Shown: positions 1-6,018 of the stretch, piece by piece
Layout: every line of letters starts with the position of its first letter
How positions within the stretch are numbered: position 1 is the stretch's first letter
Assembly: GCA_026390045.1 (NCBI GenBank)
Contig: JAPLGR010000478.1
Location: forward strand, 1-6,971
Length of the DNA: 6,971 nucleotides
Origin: Chloroflexota bacterium
GTDB taxonomy: Bacteria; Chloroflexota; Anaerolineae; Anaerolineales; E44-bin32
Direction: 5' to 3'
Notes under the pieces: model-generated
Database searches by the model: none
The model's input: only the letters and a program-made list of their open reading frames with translations
What the model was told of the DNA's origin: nothing
Translations under genes and position numbers: made by a program

Positions 1-2
1 AC

Positions 3-2786
3 GTTCAGTTCGTCGCCGATCAGTCCGGCATACTGGACCACCGTGCGGCGGTCCTCTGCCGTCGGGACGGCGAACGCCGCCTCAGCCAGGGGCTGGCGGA
101 CCTTTCGATTCGATCGGCTGCGCGCCGCGTGGCCGAGAGAGACCAGCTTCAACACCAGCGCCATGTCGCGCGTCAGCGCCGCGTCCAGTCGCGTGGTATC
201 CACCTGTGGCCAGGAACAGTGGTGAACGCTCTCAGGCGCGTGCCGGTCGCAGGAGCGCACCAGGTTCTGGTAGATGACTTCACTGACAAACGGGACAAAC
301 GGCGCCAGTAGCCGAACCTGGGTTGTCAGCACTTGATAGAGAGTTGCGTAGGCGGAATCCTTCTCAGCGTCTGATGCCCGGCCCGCCCCGGCCTTCGCCC
401 AGAAACGCCTTCGGCTGCGCCGCAGGTACCAGTTGCTCAGATCGCCCAGGAACGTATCCAGTGAGGCCACGGCCAGATTCGGCTCGTAGGCATCCAGCCG
501 CTTGCTGACCTCACCCACGACCTCATTCAGGCGTGCCAGGATCCACCGATCGAGCAGACCGAGCTTGGGCGGCTGTCTCCTGTTCGGCGTCCACCCGTCG
601 ATATTGGCGTACGTCACGAAGAACGAGTACACGTTCCACAGGGGGATCAGGAACTGCCGCCGGGCCTCGTCCGCCCGGTGATATCCGAAGAGGAGATCCT
701 TCTCCGGGCGCGTGCCTGCATACAGCCAGCGCATGACGTCAACGCCGATTCTGTCGGCCGCCTCGTTGAACTCGATCATGTTGCCCGATGACTTGTGCAT
801 CGGGCTCCCGTCCTCCGCCAGGAGCGTGCCGTAGGAGAAGACATGGCGGAACGGCGCCTGCCGCTCCAGGATCGTGCTCATTGCCAGCAGGCTGTAGAAC
901 CAGTTCCGGAACTGCCCGGGGAAGCTCTCGCTGATCAACTCGGCCGGGAACCAGCGCTGCCAGTAGGCCGGGTCGTGCCGATAGCGCAGCGTGCTCATGC
1001 CGACGATCCCCGCATCCAGCCACGGGTTCCCAACGTCCGGGATCCGGCGCACGCGCGCCCCGCACTTGCGGCATGCGATCTCCACCGCGTCGATGTACGG
1101 CCGATGCGGAGAATGACCCTCAAAGGTCTCCCACCCGGCGACGGCCCGCTCGCGCAGTTCTTCCTTGCTGCCGATCACTTCGAACTGACCACACTGCGCG
1201 CACTCGTAGATTGGCAGCGCCAGGCCCCAGTAGCGCTTCTTGGAGATCATCCAGTCGTGCATGTTGCGCAGCCAGTCCAGCTCTCGCTCGAGGCCAAAGT
1301 CGGGGTGCCATTGCGTGCTCCCGGCAACAACCTCCATGATCTGGTAACGCAGATGCTGCCGTTTCTCGTCCTCCGTCACCTGCTCGAAGGGCTTGTCTAC
1401 CTGAGCCCCCATTGAGATGAACCACTCGTCCACCAGCCGGAAGACCAGCTGCTCGCCGCAGCGCCAGCAGACCGGATAGCGGTGGACGTAGTCGGCGACG
1501 TGGTAGGTCCGTCCCTTGGAACGCAGGTCCTTGAAGATGTGCGGGGCCACCTCATGCACCGACATCCCAGTGAGCCATGCGAACCCATCCACAAACACCC
1601 CGGCCTCATCCAGCGGTGCTACTACGGGAAGGCGCAGGGCCTTTCCAAGCGCGAAGTCCTCCGCCCCGCAGCCCGGGGCGATGTGCACGATGCCCGTTCC
1701 TTCCTCTTCGCCTACCTCGTCCCACAAGATCACGCGGTGCGCCTCTGGAGCGCCTTGCGCGATCTGGGCGGGCAGCTCGTCGAAGGGACCAAGGTAACGC
1801 CAGCCCTCCATGGCGCGACCTTTGAGCTCGCCCTCGACCGCGTAGGCCCCCTGCAGCATGCGCAGCGTGCCCCGGCTCAGGTAGAAGACTTCGTCCCCCT
1901 GCCGCACGCGGACGTAGTCGAGTTCCGGCCCAACCGCCGCCGCGACGTTGCTCGTCAGCGTCCAGGGCGTCGTGGTCCACACCAGCAGGTGCTCGCCGGG
2001 GCGATCGCGCAGCGGGAAGCGCAGCGTGATGGACGGGTGCGTGAGCTCCTGATAGCCCTCGGTGACGATCTCATGTTGACTCAATCCGGTGCCGCAGCGC
2101 GCGCACCACGGCATGACATCGTGGCCCTTGTACACCCAACTGCGCTCGTAGCACGACTTGAGCATCAGCCAGATGGTGTAGTTGTTCTCGTCCGAGAACG
2201 TGTAGTACGACCCGCCCAGCTCGGGCAATCCCAGCCGCCCGATCAGCCCTTCGACCGTGTCGGTCACCGGGCCGTGCGGGCCCTGCAGGGTCATCGATGC
2301 CATCGGGTTCTTCCCGATGGCATCCCGCAGGCGGCGGAGATCTACTGGGTTGTCCCAGTCCATCCAGTAGCCCAGGCGGATGCTCTGCTCGGTCTGCACC
2401 GCAGCGAAGTTCAGCACGCGCTGCTTGCACAGCCTGACGAACTCCGCCAAGCCAAAGGCCTCGATGTCGCGCTTGGTGCTGAAGCCCTTCTCGCGTTCGA
2501 CGTTCACCTCGACCCACAGGCCCTGGCAGTCGTAGCCGTTCTGGTAGCGGAGAGAGTGCCCCCGCATGGCCGCGTAGCGCTGGAAGAGGTCCTTGTAGGT
2601 CCTGCCCCAGCCGTGATGTATGCCCATCGGGTTGTTGGCCGTGATCGGCCCATCAATGAACGACCACGGCGGCGCGTCGCGCCGCAGGGCCCGCAGCTTC
2701 TCGAACGCCTTCGTCTCCGCCCAGAACCGCAGGACCTCGTGCTCCTGGGCGATGAAATCCACCTGGCTCACCACCGGCTTGAACAT
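3..2786 (-). CDS. ileS: Isoleucyl-tRNA synthetase, GXHH-type, 3' end beyond left edge
   Basis: Class I synthetase that charges tRNA-Ile with isoleucine in the cytoplasm. 928 codons are visible without a stop; the family usually has a little over 1,000 residues, so the tail is missing at the edge. Seen in order: Rossmann signature ANNPMGIHHGWGRTYKD (residues 50-66), where the usual HIGH reads GIHH (55-58); a zinc knuckle CARCG (228-232); the CP1 editing domain with TTTPWT (271-276) and GTGIVHIAPGCGAEDF (363-378), whose Asp377 matches the conserved editing aspartate; CWRCG (440-444); a Cys-pair cluster at 529-532 and 572-575; PMHKSSGN (662-669) in place of KMSKSxGN; and an alpha-helical anticodon-binding domain from about 720. 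The start ATG at 2784-2786 follows AGGTGAGG, which contains the alaX stop. It is cotranscribed with alaX under an isoleucine T-box. The GXHH signature is known from IleRS2 enzymes that are mupirocin hyper-resistant; resistance here is inferred. Confidence 0.96.
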   Translation of the reverse strand, partial: MFKPVVSQVDFIAQEHEVLRFWAETKAFEKLRALRRDAPPWSFIDGPITANNPMGIHHGWGRTYKDLFQRYAAMRGHSLRYQNGYDCQGLWVEVNVEREKGFSTKRDIEAFGLAEFVRLCKQRVLNFAAVQTEQSIRLGYWMDWDNPVDLRRLRDAIGKNPMASMTLQGPHGPVTDTVEGLIGRLGLPELGGSYYTFSDENNYTIWLMLKSCYERSWVYKGHDVMPWCARCGTGLSQHEIVTEGYQELTHPSITLRFPLRDRPGEHLLVWTTTPWTLTSNVAAAVGPELDYVRVRQGDEVFYLSRGTLRMLQGAYAVEGELKGRAMEGWRYLGPFDELPAQIAQGAPEAHRVILWDEVGEEEGTGIVHIAPGCGAEDFALGKALRLPVVAPLDEAGVFVDGFAWLTGMSVHEVAPHIFKDLRSKGRTYHVADYVHRYPVCWRCGEQLVFRLVDEWFISMGAQVDKPFEQVTEDEKRQHLRYQIMEVVAGSTQWHPDFGLERELDWLRNMHDWMISKKRYWGLALPIYECAQCGQFEVIGSKEELRERAVAGWETFEGHSPHRPYIDAVEIACRKCGARVRRIPDVGNPWLDAGIVGMSTLRYRHDPAYWQRWFPAELISESFPGQFRNWFYSLLAMSTILERQAPFRHVFSYGTLLAEDGSPMHKSSGNMIEFNEAADRIGVDVMRWLYAGTRPEKDLLFGYHRADEARRQFLIPLWNVYSFFVTYANIDGWTPNRRQPPKLGLLDRWILARLNEVVGEVSKRLDAYEPNLAVASLDTFLGDLSNWYLRRSRRRFWAKAGAGRASDAEKDSAYATLYQVLTTQVRLLAPFVPFVSEVIYQNLVRSCDRHAPESVHHCSWPQVDTTRLDAALTRDMALVLKLVSLGHAARSRSNRKVRQPLAEAAFAVPTAEDRRTVVQYAGLIGDELN

Positions 2787-2794
2787 CGCGTTCC

Positions 2795-3505
2795 TCACCT
2801 GTCCAGCGCCACAACCAGGCGCTTGTTGATAGCCCCTTTGCTCTTATAGTCCACCACACGCATCGGCCCCACCTCACGCGTGTTCGCGACGTGCGTGCCG
2901 CCATCCGCCTGCAAATCGAGGCCGACGATCTCAACCACACGCACCTCCTGGATCCCCTCCGGCAGCAGGTTGATCTTGGTGCGGATCAGATCGGGGATCT
3001 GGAAGGCCTCGGCGCGAGGCAGCGAGCGGGTATGTACCTGCCGGCCGGCTTCCACTTCGGCGTTGATGCGCGTTTCGATCTCGTGGACCAGTTCCTGGCC
3101 CATGCGTTCGAACTCGAAGTCCATCCTTCCCTGCAACAGCTCCATGTTCCCGCCGGTGACGCTGGCCCCGTAGTCGCGCCAGATCACGCCGCACAGGATG
3201 TGCATCGCCGTGTGCGTCCTCATCAAGGCATACCGCCGATCCCAGTCAAGCCGCGCCTGAACCACCTGGCCCGTGCGCGGCGGCCCGCCCGCGACGCGGT
3301 GCCAGATCCTCCCCTCCGCCTTGCGCACGGACTCAATCGGCCACGTCTCCCCACCGGCCGACAGCGACCCTGCGTCCGAAGGCTGTCCACCGCCGCCCGG
3401 ATAGAACGCCGTCCGGTCCAACTCAATGCCTTCCGCGGAGACAGCGGTGACAACCGCTTCGAACTCGCGCAGATACGCGTCCTGGTAGTACAAGATCTCG
3501 GTCAT
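2795..3505 (-). CDS. alaX: AlaX-type alanyl-tRNA trans-editing protein
   Basis: Free-standing homologue of the alanyl-tRNA synthetase editing domain. The family hydrolyses mischarged Ser- or Gly-tRNA-Ala in trans. The 236-residue product shows FYPGGGGQPSD (34-44), the zinc-site HTAMH (H98, H102), DGGTHV (201-206, His205) and a C-terminal KSKGAINKR stretch typical of AlaX. The usual fourth ligand, Cys of CGGTH, is Asp201. The start ATG at 3503-3505 follows GAGG at a normal distance and begins the conserved N-terminus; the in-frame upstream ATG at 3640 lies inside the T-box leader and would translate riboswitch sequence. The stop TGA (2795-2797) sits within the ileS ribosome binding site, 8 nt before the ileS ATG, implying coupling. 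It is the first gene after an isoleucine T-box. That pairing is unexpected for an alanine-tRNA editor, so its true substrate is open. Confidence 0.9.
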   Translation of the reverse strand: MTEILYYQDAYLREFEAVVTAVSAEGIELDRTAFYPGGGGQPSDAGSLSAGGETWPIESVRKAEGRIWHRVAGGPPRTGQVVQARLDWDRRYALMRTHTAMHILCGVIWRDYGASVTGGNMELLQGRMDFEFERMGQELVHEIETRINAEVEAGRQVHTRSLPRAEAFQIPDLIRTKINLLPEGIQEVRVVEIVGLDLQADGGTHVANTREVGPMRVVDYKSKGAINKRLVVALDR

Positions 3506-3519
3506 CGCAACCTCGCTCG

Positions 3520-3555
3520 GGAACAAGAACCTCCCGCCCCGACAGGGGCGGGAGG
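3520..3555 (-). terminator. T-box-controlled intrinsic terminator
   Basis: On the minus strand, an 11-bp GC-rich stem CCTCCCGCCCC/GGGGCGGGAGG (3555-3545 with 3540-3530) with a TGTC loop is followed by TTCTTGTT. The T tract is imperfect, but the stem is very stable and shares bases with the antiterminator. It ends about 15 nt before the alaX ATG. Confidence 0.88.
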
Positions 3556-3582
3556 CATCAACGCTCCCGCGGTACCACCCTG
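3543..3582 (-). promoter_or_regulatory. T-box antiterminator helix
   Basis: The fold matches the textbook antiterminator exactly. Helix A1 is CAGGG (3582-3578) with CCCTG (3547-3543). The 7-nt bulge TGGTACC (3577-3571) contains the TGG that pairs with the tRNA acceptor NCCA end. Helix A2 is GCGGGAG (3570-3564) with CTCCCGC (3554-3548), closed by a 9-nt loop. Its 3' strands are the same bases that form the 5' arm of the terminator, so only one structure can form at a time. Confidence 0.92.
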
Positions 3583-3834
3583 CTGCCTCCCCCGAGGAGA
3601 GGCGCTCGGTCAGGTGCAGCCGCCATCTGTCGGGCGACACCTGCGCGCAGTGTAACGGCTGGCGAGCCCGGCTCCCTTACTGACACGGCATCAGCCGTGC
3701 GTTCAGTTCGCAGCTCCGGAGGGATCTTCCGCCCGCTGCGGCCGCCCGGCTCTCACCTTCCCCGGGTTCGCTGCCGCCGCCGATCGGGCGTACTCGTCTC
3801 CATCAACGCCCATGCATGCACAATTTGTGGATTG

Positions 3835-3863
3835 ATTATCGCACACCCGCGCGGCCCGGTCAA
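3835..3863 (-). promoter_or_regulatory. Promoter of the alaX-ileS operon
   Basis: A -35 TTGACC (3863-3858) and -10 GATAAT (3840-3835) are separated by exactly 17 bp on the minus strand. The predicted transcription start near 3828 lies just upstream of T-box Stem I, which supports both calls. Confidence 0.85.
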
Positions 3864-4137
3864 TGCCCCGAGCTCCACCGAGGCTCCACCCCCCGACCTG
3901 GTCCGAAAATCCCCCACAAACGCCGAACCTTAACGAAATCCCTTTCACGCCAGCCTTCACGCCTCAATTGCGGACCGAAGTTCTCCGCATTCCAAACCGA
4001 TACCAGACTGGATGCCCCGAAGACCGATGATGCCAGTGGGTGTCCCGATCGCCGGCCGTGACTGCTGCCCGGCGGCAAAGGCAACGCGCCGCACCGCAGC
4101 TCCCCTTGGTCTGAGGCAGGATCCTGGACGATGTGGA

Positions 4138-4167
4138 AGGCTGAAAGCCCTAGCCCTTGTAGGGGTG
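4138..4167. repeat. 30-bp direct repeat, copy 1
   Basis: It starts AGGCTGAAAGCCC and is followed by TAGCCCTTGT. It matches copy 2 at 27 of 30 positions, with a 40-bp period. The copy contains a short inverted element, CCCTA with TAGGG, so it can form a small hairpin. The text is not coding-like. Confidence 0.8.
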
Positions 4168-4177
4168 AGGGTTCGGC

Positions 4178-4207
4178 AGGCTGAAAGCCCCAGCCCTTGT
4201 CAGGGTG
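4178..4207. repeat. 30-bp direct repeat, copy 2
   Basis: It has the same AGGCTGAAAGCCC core, then CAGCCCTTGT. The internal hairpin is CCCT with AGGG around TTGTC-type loop bases. The two copies differ near the inverted arms in a way that keeps hairpin potential (TAGGG versus CAGGG), which resembles dispersed intergenic hairpin repeats of high-GC genomes. That class assignment is an inference. Confidence 0.75.
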
Positions 4208-4405
4208 GGCGGTGCCAGGTGTTGTCCTATTTGTCGGGCGTGAGCCGAGGTGAGAGTGGGGGTGGGAGGCGTTGGTTGGGCACCTGCGGGGTCGCAGAGT
4301 GGGGTAGGGGTGGAGAGGTGGTCTGGGGTGAGCTAGCGTCCGGGAGGAGGGCGGCCGATGGGTGTGGTGTCTGATCTGGCGGTTGTTGGCTGAGGCCCGT
4401 CCAGT

Positions 4406-4549
4406 CTAGCGAGGGGAGAGTTGGCCTCGGGCGATCGCCTCGTAGTCGGCAGCGCTCATTGGGCACTCTGCGAGATCCTCGAACTGGTCGGCGTCAAGTT
4501 TCAGGTTGTCTTGGATTCGTTTTCGGAAGGCGACTACACATGCCCTCAT
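4406..4549 (-). CDS. Possible small protein or gene remnant, 47 codons
   Basis: Not recognised. The reading frame gives a compositionally normal, protein-like product: a basic start with FRKRIQDNLKL (residues 8-18), then an acidic DADQFEDLAECPMS stretch (19-32) and DYEAIARGQLSPR at the end. It is more convincing than other frames nearby, which are Arg/Pro-rich. No Shine-Dalgarno precedes the ATG at 4547-4549; in-frame GTG and TTG codons a short way upstream, up to about 4573, are alternative starts. The lack of an initiation site makes a remnant of a longer gene as likely as a functional one. It faces away from the downstream response regulator. Confidence 0.3.
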   Translation of the reverse strand: MRACVVAFRKRIQDNLKLDADQFEDLAECPMSAADYEAIARGQLSPR

Positions 4550-4665
4550 ACAAGCTGTCAAAATCGGCGACACTCACTGAGCGAACCTGTAAGGCCGATG
4601 TAAGCTCCCCCGCTGCACGAAGCCCTATGATGAAGAATGCGGCGTTCTACAACAAGGGGAATTCG

Positions 4666-5070
4666 ATGATTCAAGCGCCAACGGTGCTGGTCGTCGACGA
4701 CGAGAATGCCTATTGTGAGGCTCTGCGTGACGTGCTGGAGGCGGCCGGGGCGTACGTGAATGTGGCGAATAATGCCCGTGCGGCAGAGACGCTATTCCGG
4801 CTTCTGGTGCCGGACCTCGTCATCCTAGACGTCATGATGGAAGGCATGTGTGGCCCGGAGCTGATCGGCAGACTGCGGGCCATCACGGGCGGGGAGCACG
4901 TGCCGATTGTGGTGGCCAGCGCCTTGGTCCTAAAGGTGGATCGGGCCGCGGCGATGCGGGCCGGCGCCAGTGCCTATCTTTCCAAGCCGTTCAGCTCGAA
5001 GGAGCTCCGGGCCATGGTCAGGCGCTTTCTGCCGCTGGCAAAGACGGGGGCGCTCACGCCGGCGGGGTGA
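4666..5070 (+). CDS. Single-domain response regulator (CheY-like receiver)
   Basis: A 134-residue receiver domain with no output domain. Seen: the acidic pair D11-D12 in VLVVDDE, phosphoacceptor D55 in LVILDVMM, Ser85 at the conserved Thr/Ser position (VVASA), Tyr104 and K107-P108 in AYLSKPF. These are all the residues needed for phosphotransfer and Mg2+ binding. After Phe121 or so only a short unstructured tail remains. The ATG at 4666 follows AAGGGGA at a good distance; upstream in-frame ATGs (4627, 4630, 4459) lack such a site. No histidine kinase is adjacent, so its partner is encoded elsewhere. Such proteins act by protein contact, for example in phosphorelays or motility control; the specific role is not visible. 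Confidence 0.93.
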   Translation: MIQAPTVLVVDDENAYCEALRDVLEAAGAYVNVANNARAAETLFRLLVPDLVILDVMMEGMCGPELIGRLRAITGGEHVPIVVASALVLKVDRAAAMRAGASAYLSKPFSSKELRAMVRRFLPLAKTGALTPAG

Positions 5071-5152
5071 ATCGTGCCCGTGCGGTCGGGAGTCTCGTTG
5101 GCTTTGAGCTTACCCTGTCGTGGGGGCCAGGGGCTACTGAGCGGGCCTGAGC

Positions 5153-5180
5153 GGGGTGCTGGGTGGGAACGGGGTCGGGG
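5153..5180 (+). other. G-quadruplex-capable tract
   Basis: Five runs of three to four G are separated by loops of 1-4 nt (GGGG TGCT GGG T GGG AAC GGGG TC GGGG), within a longer G-rich stretch from 5121 to 5194 that includes a seven-G run. It lies downstream of the response regulator and about 50 bp before the NYN promoter elements. Confidence 0.55.
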
Positions 5181-5218
5181 TGTGTGTGGGGGGGTAGATT
5201 TGATGCGGGATGGCGGGG

Positions 5219-5234
5219 AATGACATAGGTCATT
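5219..5234 (+). promoter_or_regulatory. Inverted repeat, candidate operator of the NYN gene
   Basis: A perfect 6-bp inverted repeat AATGAC-ATAG-GTCATT ends at the first base of the -35 hexamer. The position is typical of a dimeric regulator's binding site. No regulator is identified in the window. Confidence 0.5.
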
Positions 5235-5263
5235 TGACAACTGGACATGCTCCCTCATATACT
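5234..5263 (+). promoter_or_regulatory. Promoter of the NYN nuclease gene
   Basis: A consensus -35 TTGACA (5234-5239) and -10 TATACT (5258-5263) with an 18-bp spacer. Transcription should start near 5270, leaving a leader of about 66 nt that contains an intrinsic terminator. Confidence 0.8.
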
Positions 5264-5277
5264 GTAGGCGTGTTGTT

Positions 5278-5323
5278 CCCCAGCGTCCGCCTTGTCTGAG
5301 GCGCACTGCTGGGGTTTCTTTTT
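5278..5323 (+). terminator. Intrinsic terminator inside the NYN gene leader
   Basis: The outer stem CCCCAGC (5278-5284) with GCTGGGG (5308-5314) is topped by an inner stem CGCCT/AGGCG (5288-5292 with 5299-5303) and followed by TTTCTTTTT (5315-5323). It lies between a consensus promoter and the ribosome binding site of the next gene, so most transcripts should stop after about 50 nt unless something prevents it. It could be an attenuator, or the end of a tiny RNA made from this promoter. Confidence 0.85.
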
Positions 5324-5335
5324 CAGGGGGACGTC

Positions 5336-5956
5336 ATGACGTTGAGGGTCATGGTCTTCATTGATGCTCAGAACACATACAAGGGGGCCAGGGACGCCTT
5401 CTTCCCGCCCCGCGGCGGACAAGAGCAATTCCACACGTTAGGCAATTTCCATCCGATCGTTCTAGGCGAGCTGCTATGTGCAAGACGGCCAGGAGGCAAT
5501 CCCAAAGAGGATCGCCAATTGGAGCAAGTCCGTGTATATAGCGGGCAGCCGTCAAATGCTCGAGACCCGAAGGGTTATGCCGCACAACGGCGGCGTGTAG
5601 CCGGCTGGAGTCAATCGGGCGCTCTCGTTACCGAGCGGCCACTACGCTATCCACAGAGCTGGCCCCGCGAGAAGGCCCAAGAGAAGGGCATTGATGTAGC
5701 CTTGGCCGTTGACTACGTGGTTCTTGCCGAGAAAGGTAGATTCGATGTCGGAATCATCGTCTCGAACGACACGGATCTGCGGCCTGCCGTAGAGCATGTG
5801 CAATCACTCGCCGGAAGATCAGTCGAGATCGCCGTTTGGCTCGGGACGCATCCGCTTGATCAGCCTTCCAAGACGCTCTGGTGCCACAAGCTTAGTCGCC
5901 AAGACTACGACCAAATCGCGGACCTAACTGACTACAACATCAGGCGGGCCGGGTGA
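5336..5956 (+). CDS. NYN-domain (PIN-like) ribonuclease
   Basis: A 206-residue protein with the NYN/PIN-like nuclease signature: VFIDAQNTYKGAR near the N-terminus (first catalytic Asp10), KGIDVALAVDYVVLA in the middle (second acidic cluster) and VGIIVSNDTDLRPAVE (SNDTD, third cluster). NYN proteins are metal-dependent RNases related to LabA and to eukaryotic NYN-domain nucleases; the target RNA is not visible. There is no signal peptide or membrane segment. The start ATG follows AGGGGG by 5 nt. It has its own promoter with a leader terminator. Codons such as tta, cta, caa and aat are more frequent than in ileS, suggesting acquisition by transfer. No toxin-antitoxin partner or defence gene is adjacent in the window, so a defence or toxin role is only a possibility. 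Confidence 0.88.
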   Translation: MTLRVMVFIDAQNTYKGARDAFFPPRGGQEQFHTLGNFHPIVLGELLCARRPGGNPKEDRQLEQVRVYSGQPSNARDPKGYAAQRRRVAGWSQSGALVTERPLRYPQSWPREKAQEKGIDVALAVDYVVLAEKGRFDVGIIVSNDTDLRPAVEHVQSLAGRSVEIAVWLGTHPLDQPSKTLWCHKLSRQDYDQIADLTDYNIRRAG

Positions 5957-5968
5957 TTCGGAGGACCC

Positions 5969-6004
5969 ATGATGATCGCAGGGGTTAAGGCAATCCTGCC
6001 GTGA
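5969..6004 (+). other. 11-codon ORF with strong Shine-Dalgarno
   Basis: GGAGG at 5960-5964, 4 nt before ATG at 5969, gives a strong initiation site just 12 nt after the NYN stop, but the frame ends after 11 codons (MMIAGVKAILP). It may be the start of a lost second gene of the NYN operon, or a chance match. Its stop lies in the hairpin that follows. Confidence 0.25.
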
Positions 6005-6018
6005 GACACCCTCTCACG
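6000..6018 (+). terminator. Hairpin after the NYN gene, possible terminator
   Basis: A perfect 7-bp stem CGTGAGA/TCTCACG with a CACCC loop. No T tract follows directly, so termination would be weak or Rho-assisted. It lies between the plus-strand NYN gene and the convergent small minus-strand gene. Confidence 0.4.

Larger units (their letters stand above)
3520..3828 (-). promoter_or_regulatory. T-box riboswitch leader, isoleucine specifier (ATC)
   Basis: This leader binds uncharged tRNA and controls termination ahead of alaX-ileS. It carries the classic T-box core AGGGTGGTACCGCGG at 3581-3567. Reading 5' to 3' on the minus strand: Stem I begins near 3812 with GATGGAGACGAGTA (S-turn/AGTA element); the distal GGTGAGAGCC motif lies at 3757-3748; and the specifier loop GGAAGATCCC contains ATC at 3725-3723, an isoleucine codon matching the downstream IleRS. 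A Stem II-like hairpin CACGGC/GCCGTG follows at 3699-3684, and Stem III-like pairings CAGGTG/CACCTG lie at 3643-3611 plus another hairpin at 3603-3585. The leader ends in mutually exclusive antiterminator and terminator structures. ATC as specifier is inferred from position and gene context. Confidence 0.93.
3864..4405. other. Intergenic region without a convincing gene
   Basis: No frame here shows a recognisable domain or good initiation signals; the open frames present are low-complexity Arg/Pro/Gly-rich readings of GC-rich DNA. The region holds the 30-bp repeat pair at 4138-4207. From about 4250 to 4350 the plus strand is strongly G-rich, for example ggggtagggg at 4301-4310. Confidence 0.6.

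Noticed and set aside
1482..2849. Long plus-strand ORF (455 codons) opposite ileS
   Set aside because: It is the antisense of the strongly conserved IleRS frame; its product is His/Arg/Pro/Val-rich with no domain and no ribosome binding site.
3506..3640. Upstream extension of alaX to the ATG at 3638-3640
   Set aside because: The added 45 codons would translate the T-box Stem III, antiterminator and terminator; the ATG at 3503-3505 has a ribosome binding site and begins the family's conserved N-terminus.
2891..3655. Plus-strand ORF (254 codons) opposite alaX
   Set aside because: Antisense shadow of alaX and its T-box leader; no recognisable motif.
3724..3726. GAT (Asp) as T-box specifier codon
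   Set aside because: It overlaps ATC by one register; the downstream ileS and the position in the loop favour ATC.
4138..4207. CRISPR-like array
   Set aside because: Only two imperfect copies with a 10-bp gap and internal hairpins; no spacers of normal length and no cas genes.
4459..4665. N-terminal extension of the response regulator
   Set aside because: No ribosome binding site at the upstream ATG and no domain in the added 69 codons; the receiver domain starts right after the ATG at 4666.
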